A stretch of DNA of 64,000 nt from Gonocerus acuteangulatus (Eukaryota; Arthropoda; Insecta; Hemiptera; Coreidae), in NCBI GenBank assembly GCA_946811695.1, contig OX328126.1, positions 2,940,771 through 3,004,770 on the forward strand, read 5' to 3'. How positions within the stretch are numbered: the first letter of the stretch is position 1; each line of letters starts with the position of its first letter. A program made the translations under genes and the position numbers. Below are positions 55,831-64,000 of the stretch, piece after piece. The notes under the pieces are model-generated. The model was not told the DNA's origin. It made no database searches and was given only the letters and a program-made list of their open reading frames with translations.

Positions 55831-57207
55831 TCGGCGGGCTGCAGCCCATGGTTGATATCGTTGCTAAGTTCTCTGCTTTGGCAGCTGGTCTACTCTATTT
55901 ACTTTCTTTCAACCTCAAGTGTTGCATTTCATTCGGCGGGCTGCAGCCCATGGTTGATATCGTTGCTAAGTTCTCTGCTTTGGCAGCTGGTCTACTCTAT
56001 TTACTTTCTTTCAACCTCAAGTGTTGCATTTCATTCGGCGGGCTGCAGCCCATGGTTGATATCGTTGCTAAGTTCTCTGCTTTGGCAGCTGGTCTACTCT
56101 ATTTACTTTCTTTCAACCTCAAGTGTTGCATTTCATTCGGCGGGCTGCAGCCCTTGGTTGATATCGTTGCTAAGTTCTCTGCTTTGGCAGCTGGTCTACT
56201 CTATTTACTTTCTTTCAACCTCAAGTGTTGCATTTCATTCGGCGGGCTGCAGCCCTTGGTTGATATCGTTGCTAAGTTCTCTGCTTTGGCAGCTGGTCTA
56301 CTCTATTTACTTACTTTCAACCTCAAGTGTTGCATTTCATTCGGCGGGCTGCAGCCCATGGTTGATATCGTTGCTAAGTTCTCTGCTTTGGCAGCTGGTC
56401 TACTCTATTTACTTTCTTTCAACCTCAAGTGTTGCATTTCATTCGGCGGGCTGCAGCCCATGGTTGATATCGTTGCTAAGTTCTCTGCTTTGGCAGCTGG
56501 TCTACTCTATTTACTTTCTTTCAACCTCAAGTGTTGCATTTCATTCGGCGGGCTGCAGCCCATGGTTGATATCGTTGCTAAGTTCTCTGCTTTGGCAGCT
56601 GGTCTACTCTATTTACTTTCTTTCAACCTCAAGTGTTGCATTTCATTCGGCGGGCTGCAGCCCTTGGTTGATATCGTTGCTAAGTTCTCTGCTTTGGCAG
56701 CTGGTCTACTCTATTTACTTACTTTCAACCTCAAGTGTTGCATTTCATTCGGCGGGCTGCAGCCCTTGGTTGATATCGTTGCTAAGTTCTCTGCTTTGGC
56801 AGCTGGTCTACTCTATTTACTTACTTTCAACCTCAAGTGTTGCATTTCATTCGGCGGGCTGCAGCCCATGGTTGATATCGTTGCTAAGTTCTCTGCTTTG
56901 GCAGCTGGTCTACTCTATTTACTTACTTTCAACCTCAAGTGTTGCATTTCATTCGGCGGGCTGCAACCCATGGTTGATATCGTTGCTAAGTTCTCTGCTT
57001 TGGCTGCTGGTCTACTCTATTTACTTTCTTTCAACCTCAAGTGTTGCATTTCATTCGGCGGGCTGCAGCCCATGGTTGATATCGTTGCTAAGTTCTCTGC
57101 TTTGGCAGCTGGTCTACTCTATTTACTTACTTTCAACCTCAAGTGTTGCATTTCATTCGGCGGGCTGCAGCCCATGGTTGATATCGTTGCTAAGTTCTCT
57201 GCTGGGC
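55831..57207 (+). repeat. 102-bp array, 13.5 copies, open in two frames for 454 codons
   Basis: The unit begins TCGGCGGGCTGCAGCCC, which contains the 12-bp palindrome GGGCTGCAGCCC, and includes GATATCGTTGCTAAGTTCTC. At 34 codons per unit, one frame (ATG 55848) gives a hydrophobic repeat (MVDIVAKFSALAAGLLYLLS, FNLKCCISFGGLQP). The +1-shifted frame is open over the same span (SSLLWQLVYSIYFLSTSS). Units are nearly identical (CCATGG/CCTTGG, CTTTCT/CTTACT, one CAACCC). Open frames follow automatically from a 3n unit lacking stops, so I call it a satellite; a repetitive membrane protein cannot be excluded. Confidence 0.85.
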
Positions 57208-57843
57208 TATAGCTAAGGCATATCCATGTCAATAAGACGCAGTAATGTCTCTCTGAAGTTTTTGCTTCATTAGGTCAATCAAATAGCCATTCTGTGATAC
57301 AATCATAAAACAACAGGATCAGATTTGAAATCCCCATTCTGCAGGGTTGATATTACTATAAAAGGAAGAATCTGAAATCGCCTCATGTTTGTTTACATGT
57401 CGAGAAGATGCTTCTGTATATTTTCATCTAATGAAAGGCTTACACGACGCGTTCCGTTAGATCCCGACGGGATCCCGTTCCGTCTTCACATTCTCCCGCA
57501 TAAATATTTTAGGCTCGCATTAGCTGCGAAAATCCTGTCCATCCGATTCCAGACAAGGAGCTTCTGCGTCATGGAGACGCTAATCTGGAATCCTGGAATA
57601 GCTGAGTTACATGTTTACTGGACATTTAGAAAGATTTACAATCTGGCGGCGGGATCTAGGTCAAGAAGTGGCGAGGTTTGTCGTTTATATTAGCTTTAAT
57701 TCGTTCGAAATCACATTCCCTGAAGGTTTTTGACGAAATAAATTTTGGAATTTAATAAGTTAATGGGGGAAAATTAGCTTGTTTTTGACCCGGTAATGAA
57801 ATCTAAAAGTGCTTTCTAGAAGTGTCGACCTTTATGTATTTGT

Positions 57844-57848
<5 letters not shown>
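57208..57848. other. Spacer
   Basis: Contains a frame at 57385-57693 without recognisable motif. No gene supported. Confidence 0.4.
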
Positions 57849-57887
<39 letters not shown>

Positions 57888-57890
57888 GTA
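57849..57890. repeat. (CA)n(TA)n microsatellite
   Basis: Short CA then TA tract next to the minus-strand SINE. Confidence 0.9.
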
Positions 57891-57909
57891 CAGTGTGGCA
57901 CCAAAGTAG

Positions 57910-58084
57910 TTTTTTTTAACGGAGCATCGACAAATCTGGGCCATTAGCGCCGACATCCATGGTGCAGCCAGGCATTTTCTCAACGGACCATGAGATGAGA
58001 AAATTCCTGCCGTCGGTTGGGAATTGAACCCACCATCTCCCGCTTATGAATCTAAGGCGCTAGCCACTAGACCACGGGAGACCC
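57910..58084 (-). mobile_element. tRNA-derived SINE, second copy
   Basis: Reverse complement begins GGGGTCTCCCGTGGTCTAGT (A box) with GGTTCAATTCCC (B box), shares the body GCACCATGGATGTCGG with the copy at 579-789, and ends in an A-run (T-run on plus at 57910). An 11-bp target duplication CACYAAAGTAG lies at 57899-57909 and 58085-58095, one mismatch. Confidence 0.88.
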
Positions 58085-58154
58085 CACTAAAGTAGTGTTA
58101 AAGCTTCAAGTTGGTTATAAGAAATTCAATTCTGAGCAAAATCAAATCATGAGT

Positions 58155-58230
58155 ATAATAATGCGTCGTCTTAGCGTGGTTCCGTTCTTATCCTTAGTGT
58201 CATTTGGAAAGCATAGAATAGAAACAAACC
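58155..58230 (+). repeat. Family R left-end scrap
   Basis: GCGTCGTCTTAGCGTGGTTCC followed by GTTCTTATCCTTAGTGTCAT and GGAAAGCATAGAATAGAAAC matches the left ends of family R copies. Truncated on both sides. Confidence 0.55.
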
Positions 58231-58451
58231 ACGTTTTTTTTTTTTTTATATATGTTTTGTGAAATTGTAAACACCCACTGGAACATATCGAATAAAACAG
58301 GAAACCGACGCGGAAATCCAGCTCTCCAAATCTCTGTACATCAATACAAAATACAAACACGCTTCTCATTCACTTTTCATGTTTCATTGAAAACCAAAAT
58401 GCAATCAAAATAACAACAACCAATTAAAACTAAGGCAAACAGTAAAAAACT

Positions 58452-58862
58452 AAACAACCAAGTTGAGATAATCTAAACAACCAAGTTGAGATAAACTAAA
58501 CAACCAAGTTGAGATAAACTAAACAACCAAGTTGAGATAAACTAAACAACCAAGTTGAGATAAACTAAACAATCAAGTTGAGATAAACTAAACAACCAAG
58601 TTGAGATAAACTAAACAACCAAGTTGAGATAAACTAAACAACCAAGTTGAGATAAACTAAACAACCAAGTTGAGATAAACTAAACAACCAAGTTGAGATA
58701 AACTAAACAACCAAGTTGAGATAAACTAAACAACCAAGTTGAGATAAACTAAACAACCAAGTTGAGATAAACTAAACAACCAAGTTGAGATAAACTAAAC
58801 AACCAAGTTGAGATAAACTAAACAACCAAGTTGAGATAAACTAAACAACCAAGTTGGGATAA
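58452..58862. repeat. 23-bp tandem array, about 18 copies
   Basis: Unit AAACAACCAAGTTGAGATAA plus ACT. One CAATCAAG variant, and a GTTGGGATAAAC variant in the last unit. Confidence 0.93.
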
Positions 58863-59373
58863 ACAGAGGCAAAAATCCATCGCACTTTAGACATGGAGTT
58901 ATTTCTTGGCCTTTACAGCCCTCTCTCGGACAATTTTTCCTTTTATTTGTATGAGTTGATGAAATCTAATCTCTGATACAACCTTGGTGCAAGTGCATCA
59001 GAAGATATTGACCCTGCCGATCTGTTTGCGTTGTCTCAGCAACAAGGAGATGTTCCATATATTAATTCGTGTTCCAATAAAATATCTTCCCTGCTAGAAT
59101 ATTATACCTGGTCACCATAAATATTCTAATAAAAACTTTCATCTCTTTGGAATTAACACGGAGGAACGGTTTCATTCTTGAAAAGTCCATATCGCTCACT
59201 TTCTTCAAACAACAAATTTATAATACCATAATCGATGAACAGTTCAAAAATCCGAGAGCAGTCAGGTCCTTATGACTGTCATACTTAACAAAAGGTGTAA
59301 ACTGCTGACTGGTGGGGCATGAAAGGTCACCAACCATCCTTTTGTCTATTTGTGTTGTTACAAAATGCCAAAT
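58863..59373. other. Spacer
   Basis: No gene recognised. Confidence 0.4.
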
Positions 59374-59380
59374 TAAAAAA

Positions 59381-59518
59381 AAAGTCCAACCGGCAGGAAC
59401 TGCATCATCTTAGCGCGGTTCCGTTCCTATCTCGAGTGCGATTAGTGAAGGAATATAGCAGCTATCGGATAAGAACGGAACCGCGCTAAGATGATGCAGT
59501 TCCTGCGAGTCGGACTTT
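59381..59518. repeat. Inverted duplication of family R left end (51-bp arms)
   Basis: Arms read AAAGTCC.AC...CAGGAACTGCATCATCTTA and GCGCGGTTCCGTTC.TATC in opposite orientations around a 36-bp spacer. As a stand-alone unit it has the size and form of a palindromic MITE. Confidence 0.75.
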
Positions 59519-60963
59519 TTTTCTTATTTTGCCTAATCTGTTTTATTGTCAAATACATTATCTAACTATAAGCAAAAAAAAAAAAAAAATAGAAGCAGTT
59601 ATTATTTTGGTTCCACCAGTCTTTTTTTTAAATTAATTATTATAATGGCGTGTCAACCCTTAAGGTCACTAACGCCATTCCTGTGTGTAGTAAAGTCTTG
59701 AAAGGTCATGATATACGATCTTACCTGGAAGGGTCGGCTAACACTAGGTCCCGCTAGTGACAAGGTCTTGGAATCTTGGAAATCTATATTTCTAACAATA
59801 AATTGTTTTTGTTATTTTACTTAACCAGTTTTATTGTCAAATACATTATCCAACTATAAGCAATTAAAAAATAACAAGGAATAAAACAGACGAACGAAAT
59901 CAATTAATTTAAAGTTTTAAGCACTTATTTCTCCGATTGACATCGCCTAATTAAAACTTTCTTCAGAACCTTTTTTGTAGAGCATTTAGTAAGCTTTCGA
60001 ATGGTGACCTTCCGCTTCACAAGATTGTCAACGGTTTTCGAGATACTAACGAAAGTATACAAAGTTACCAAAACTTTTCTTGTCTGTTAATAAAATATTT
60101 TATTCTAAACCTTCCTTTACTCTAAAAGTAACAAAAATTTCAACATATTAGTGTTGATGAAATTCGAACATGCAGAAAATGTTTCAACTGTATCCCATAA
60201 TTCTAAGTACCAAAATCAAAGACAAAGAACCCTCCCTAGGAAGGACGCTAGGCAGTTGAAAAGCTATATATCTTGGAAATCAATATCTCTAACATTAAAT
60301 TGTTTTTCTTAACCTGTTTTATTTTCAAATACATTATCCAACTATAAGCAATTAAAAAATAACAAGGAATAAAAAACAGACAAAAAGAACAGTTCGAGAC
60401 AAAAATAACATTTCTCCGATTGACATCGCGTAATCAAAACTTTCATTAGAACCTTTTTTTTAGAGCATTTAATAAGCTTTCTAATGATATTCTTCCGTTT
60501 ACCAAGATTCTCAACCTTTTTCGAGATATTAAGGAAAGTAAACAAAGTTACTAAAACCTTTTATGTCTGTCAATAAAATATTTTATTCTAACCCTTCCTT
60601 AACTCCAAACGTAACCAAAATATCAACATATTAGTTTTGATGAAAGTAGAACATGCAGAAAATGTTTCAACTGAATCCCATGATTCTAAGTTCCCAAACC
60701 AAAAACGGTATTCAAAAACTATTTTTCCCATTTTCTCAAAAACGGTTAAAGCTATCGCCTTGAAAATGGTTTCATTCGTTTTCCTAGCCCAGGTAGCATA
60801 TAAAACGAGTAATTTCAAGCTTATGAACTCAAAAACGTAAGTTCCATCTTCCAGTAGGCGGATTTTGCTGGTTAACGAACTTGACCTTTCAAATTAGACG
60901 AAAGATTTTTGTACCAAATTTCATCAAAATCGGACCATTCGTCTGGGAGCTACAGAGCGAACA

Positions 60964-61067
<104 letters not shown>

Positions 61068-61209
61068 AATTTGAACCACCGTTATTTTCGGTCTCTAGGG
61101 GTTCTGAAACGCGAAATTTTCTAGTCGGCACTTCCGGATTGTTTCATTGTATCAACCTTATAAGAGGGGTTCCTCCCTATGGGGGAGGGAGGAACCGCGC
61201 TAAAACACA

Positions 61210-61870
61210 ATTAAAGGCTGTTTAAGAGAAAACCTAACAAGACGAGACCAAGTTATTCTGACGAGACTTGGCTTAGGACACAGTTTACTAAGGCACTCCT
61301 ATCTAATGGAAGCATGTTGTAACGAGACATTAACAGTTAAACACATACTTACTCACTCCTATCTAATGGAAGCATGTTGTAACGAGACATTAACAGTTAA
61401 ACACATACTTACTCACTCCTATCTAATGGAAGCATGTTGTAACGAGACATTAACAGTTAAACACATACTTACTCACTCCTATCTAATGGAAGCATGTTGT
61501 AACGAGACATTAACAGTTAAACACATACTTACTCACTCCTATCTAATGGAAGCATGTTGTAACGAGACATTAACAGTTAAACACATACTTACTCACTCCT
61601 ATCTAATGGAAGCATGTTGTAACGAGACATTAACAGTTAAACACATACTTACTCACTCCTATCTAATGGAAGCATGCTGTAACGAGACATTAACAGTTAA
61701 ACACATACTTACTCACTCCTATCTAATGGAAGCATGTTGTAACGAGACATTAACAGTTAAACACATACTTACTCCAGATTACTAGACCATCTAGCAATTC
61801 CACATTACTTACTAGCCGAAAATAGCACATGAATTCCCACTATACTAACGCACCTAAAGTCCTTTTTTCC
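61210..61870 (+). pseudogene. LINE ORF2 C-terminal fragment with in-frame 20-residue repeats
   Basis: Before the array the frame reads ENLTRRDQVILTRLGLGHSL, then LRHSYLMEACC. This is the pattern that follows the RNase H domain of invertebrate non-LTR elements (RR..V.LTRLR.GH..LTH.YL, then a Cys/His cluster, then TVKHIL). The 60-bp array repeats the segment HSYLMEACCNETLTVKHILT. After it, in another frame, a typical continuation follows (LAIPHYLLAENS..FPLY). The RT and endonuclease are missing; the left side is cut by the family R copy. Confidence 0.75.
61294..61773 (+). repeat. 60-bp tandem array, 8 copies, in a LINE ORF
   Basis: The unit contains CTCCTATCTAATGGAAGCAT and GTTGTAACGAGACATTAACA. 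Only one base variant is seen (GCATGCTGT). Twenty codons per unit, so phase is kept; the repeated peptide is the Cys/His segment of the LINE tail. Confidence 0.95.
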
Positions 61871-62450
61871 CCGGTTCTCCTACACTATTCGTATTAACCT
61901 AGTATATTACCATTAGTAAAATTCATTGCTATATTATTTCACGATGTATAAAATGTTAGTATCATTATTAACTGGCTCAAATATTTACAAAATGTAAAGA
62001 CGTATAATATTACTATATTACATCATTTGTATAATGTATATATATATACTATGTGTAAAAGGTACTTGTGTAAAATCATAATACATTGTTATAGAGTAAA
62101 TCGCCAAAAGTTTCCAAACTCTTAATAAATAACTAAAAAATGCCATCGCTCCTAATATTTTTACATTAGCTCTTATTACATATTATTTTTGGCTATATTT
62201 TTAATTTTTTTGGCTCGTTCCTTGAAGACCGAGCTAACTCAAGTAATGTTATGAACAATAAATATCTTGTATATTTCTTGACAAAAATTGTTGTTTTTAT
62301 AAAATAAAATAAAATTTATAAAAACAAAATTTGTTGTAGGTAATAAAAATTTTATTGAAAACACAGGCATTTTTGGCGTCATTTTTAATGCAAATTCGGA
62401 CTTTAAGCGGTTTAAAATAATAAAATGAGTTGCTTGAATAAATTATAATT
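61871..62450 (+). other. Probable 3' UTR of the LINE and spacer
   Basis: AT-rich, stops in all frames. GGCTCGTTCCTTGAAGACCG followed by AGCTAACTC and AACAATAAATATC near 62210-62275 may be the 3' end of the LINE. Confidence 0.4.
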
Positions 62451-62453
62451 TAT

Positions 62454-62493
62454 TTTTGGGCTTCTGTTAATAATTATTAACAGAAGCCCAAAA
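62454..62493. repeat. Perfect 40-bp palindrome
   Basis: TTTTGGGCTTCTGTTAATAA is followed directly by its exact reverse complement with no spacer. It would extrude as a 20-bp-arm cruciform. Outside 62454-62493 the symmetry stops. Confidence 0.9.
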
Positions 62494-62764
62494 TTTCGGA
62501 ATATTTGAGGAACAGGAATTTAATAAATTGTTGAGAGATTATCTTTGTTTATTTTTTTCCCCCTAAACTGTATAATTATTCTGAAAATGTGGGGTAGTAG
62601 AGACAGAGATAATTCTAATGCTGCCGTGTAGATGAGTGTGACAGAACCTCACGCAGGATTCCGCTATCCGCAATAACGGGAGAAGAACCGGCCTTGCGAA
62701 GGTCTAACCACCCCTCCCCCCCTGCGCTAGAACCCCAGTAGGGATTTAGGCTACAAGACAGCTG
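62494..62764. other. Spacer
   Basis: Contains a C-run (CCCCTCCCCCCCT near 62710). No gene recognised. Confidence 0.35.
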
Positions 62765-62986
62765 GTGGGCAGGATAGGATGCGCAATAGGGGGATATTCT
62801 TGGTTTTTGGAGTTTTTCACCTCTGATGCCAATGCAACTGCCATGCCAATGGATTTTCATCAGGTGGTCAGAAGTAAATTTGAAGCGCAAGATTGGGTTT
62901 CATGTGCGCAAAATTTAGAGAAACATTATAGGATTAGGGTGTTTGTTTCGGACAATAAAGTACTGGACTATTATGCCTTATATTGA
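62765..62986 (+). CDS. Possible terminal exon, function unknown
   Basis: The frame ends in TGA at 62984-62986. The last ~40 codons look protein-like: MDFHQVVRSKFEAQDWVSCA, then QNLEKHYRIRVFVSDNKVLD and YYALY. A TTTTCATCAG|GT string at about 62854-62865 and an earlier TTTTTGGAG could be weak acceptors, so the true exon start is uncertain. No repeat family here includes it. I do not recognise the protein. Confidence 0.3.
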   Translation: MGRIGCAIGGYSWFLEFFTSDANATAMPMDFHQVVRSKFEAQDWVSCAQNLEKHYRIRVFVSDNKVLDYYALY

Positions 62987-63138
62987 TTTTAAATAATTTG
63001 TTTGTATTGATAATGTTCATTCAACTCATGGTCGAGAAACAATATATATTTATATATGTTAAGAATTTACAACAATGTAAAGATGCATTATAAGAAAATT
63101 GTTGAATGTAGTTGTGTCTTGAAGCTTGTGAAGAGACT
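62987..63138. other. Short spacer before the edge array
   Basis: AT-rich sequence. It includes GAAGCTTGTGAAG, a diverged start of the 122-bp repeat context. Confidence 0.4.
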
Positions 63139-64000
63139 AGCTGTAGAGTTGTAGCAGCCAGAAGACAGAGTGATTACAATCTGTATGAAGTACTCCTGCA
63201 GCTGGTCTCTAGTTATGCTTCAGTCGGGGGACGGGGATATTTGCCTTGAAGCTCATGCTTAGCTGTAGAGTTGCAGCAGCTAGAAGATAGTGTGATTACT
63301 ATCTGTATGAAGTACTCCTGGAGCTGGTCTCTAGTTATGCTTCAGTCGGGGGACGGGGATATTTGCCTTGAAGCTCATGCTTAGCTGTAGAGTTGCAGTA
63401 GCCAGAAGACAGAGTGATTACTATCTGTATGAAGTACTCCTGCAGCTGGTCTCTAGTTATGCTTCAGTCGGGGGACGGGGATATTTGCCTTGAAGCTCAT
63501 GCTTAGCTGTAGAGTTGCAGCAGCTAGAAGACAGAGTGATTACTATCTGTATGAAGTACTCCTGGAGCTGGTCTCTAGTTATGCTTCAGTCGGGGAACGG
63601 GGATATTTGCCTTGAAGCTCATGCTTAGCTGTAGAGTTGCAGTAGCCAGAAGACAGAGTGATTACTATCTGTATGAAGTACTCCTGGAGCTGGTCTCTAG
63701 TTATGCTTCAGTCGGGGGACGGGGATATTTGCCTTGAAGCTCATGCTTAGCTGTAGAGTTGCAGTAGCCAGAAGACAGAGTGATTACTATCTGTATGAAG
63801 TACTCCTGGAGATGGTCTCTAGTTATGCTTCAGTCGGGGGACGGGGTTATTTGCCTTGAAGCTCATGCTTAGCTGTAGAGTTGCAGTAGCCAGAAGACAG
63901 TGTGATTACTATCTGTATGAAGTACTCCTAGAGCTGGTCTCTAGTTATGCTTCAGTCGGGGGACGGGGATATTTGCCTTGAAGCTCATGCTTAGCTGTAG
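63139..64000. repeat. 122-bp tandem array, 7 copies, continuing past the window
   Basis: The unit contains AGCTGTAGAGTTGCAGCAGC, GAAGTACTCCTGGAGCTGGT and TTCAGTCGGGGGACGGGG. Markers at 63139, 63261, 63383, 63505, 63627, 63749, 63871 and 63993 give a fixed 122-bp period. The first unit is more diverged (GTAGCAGCCA). No long ORF. Confidence 0.93.

Noticed and set aside
57385..57693. 102-codon ORF with Arg-rich ends
   Set aside because: No recognisable domain or splice signals, and its composition is like neighbouring non-coding DNA.
62615..62890. Minus-strand 91-codon ORF
   Set aside because: It overlaps the better plus-strand candidate and reads like an arbitrary frame through mixed sequence with no motif.

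Overview
The window looks like repeat-dominated nuclear DNA from an invertebrate metazoan. It is AT-rich, has no dense gene array or operons, and carries LTR and non-LTR retrotransposon coding remnants, mariner transposase remnants, tRNA-derived SINEs with target-site duplications, long (TA)n/(CA)n microsatellites, and one good exon candidate with canonical splice signals. The TE families (Gypsy, mariner, CR1-like and RNase-H-bearing LINEs, a Penelope-type hammerhead motif) fit an arthropod or mollusc, but I cannot name the species.

The dominant feature is more than twenty independent tandem arrays (units 15-122 bp, 2-52 copies), together a large share of the 64 kb. Many lie inside recognisable mobile elements: a 64-bp unit in the Gypsy gag, an 81-bp in-frame unit in a LINE endonuclease-like ORF, a 60-bp in-frame unit in a LINE RNase-H tail, a 35-bp unit in a dispersed repeat that has a single-copy version 0.6 kb away, and two different arrays in the opposite arms of one 1-kb inverted-repeat element.

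Layout. 0-6 kb: SINE, 105-bp, 35-bp and 118-bp arrays. 6-11.6 kb: non-autonomous family 'R' copies, a possible pogo-like TIR pair, and the inverted-repeat element. 12.4-17 kb: 44-, 87-, 81- and 53-bp arrays. 17.4-22.9 kb: more R copies, a hammerhead-ribozyme motif and an internally deleted mariner with both TIRs. 22.9-27.2 kb: three MITE-like elements and tandem family D. 27.8-31.6 kb: a young deleted Gypsy element with near-identical 178-bp LTRs and 5-bp target duplications, inserted in a tRNA-Glu-like fragment. 32-37.4 kb: CR1-like LINE tail, degenerate hammerhead pair, mariner pseudogene, a 99-bp array whose unit reads as a helix-turn-helix peptide, and the LINE endonuclease-like fragment. 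38.4-41.1 kb: 55-bp (41 copies) and 44-bp arrays. 41.3 kb: exon candidate on the minus strand. 45.2-48.8 kb: 52 copies of a 69-bp unit, most carrying paired splice-acceptor and splice-donor signals. 49-52.4 kb: an ORF swollen by 40 copies of a unit with a variable poly-G tract. 52.5-58 kb: hAT-like MITE, LINE-tail repeats, a 102-bp array open for 454 codons, and a second SINE. 58-64 kb: 23-bp array, another R copy, LINE RNase-H tail, a perfect 40-bp palindrome and a 122-bp array running off the window edge.

No complete host gene is visible. Apart from the exon candidate near 41.3 kb and a weaker one near 62.8 kb, protein-like sequence is transposon-derived or created by tandem repeats. Unit lengths and copy numbers were counted by eye and may be off by one at array edges.
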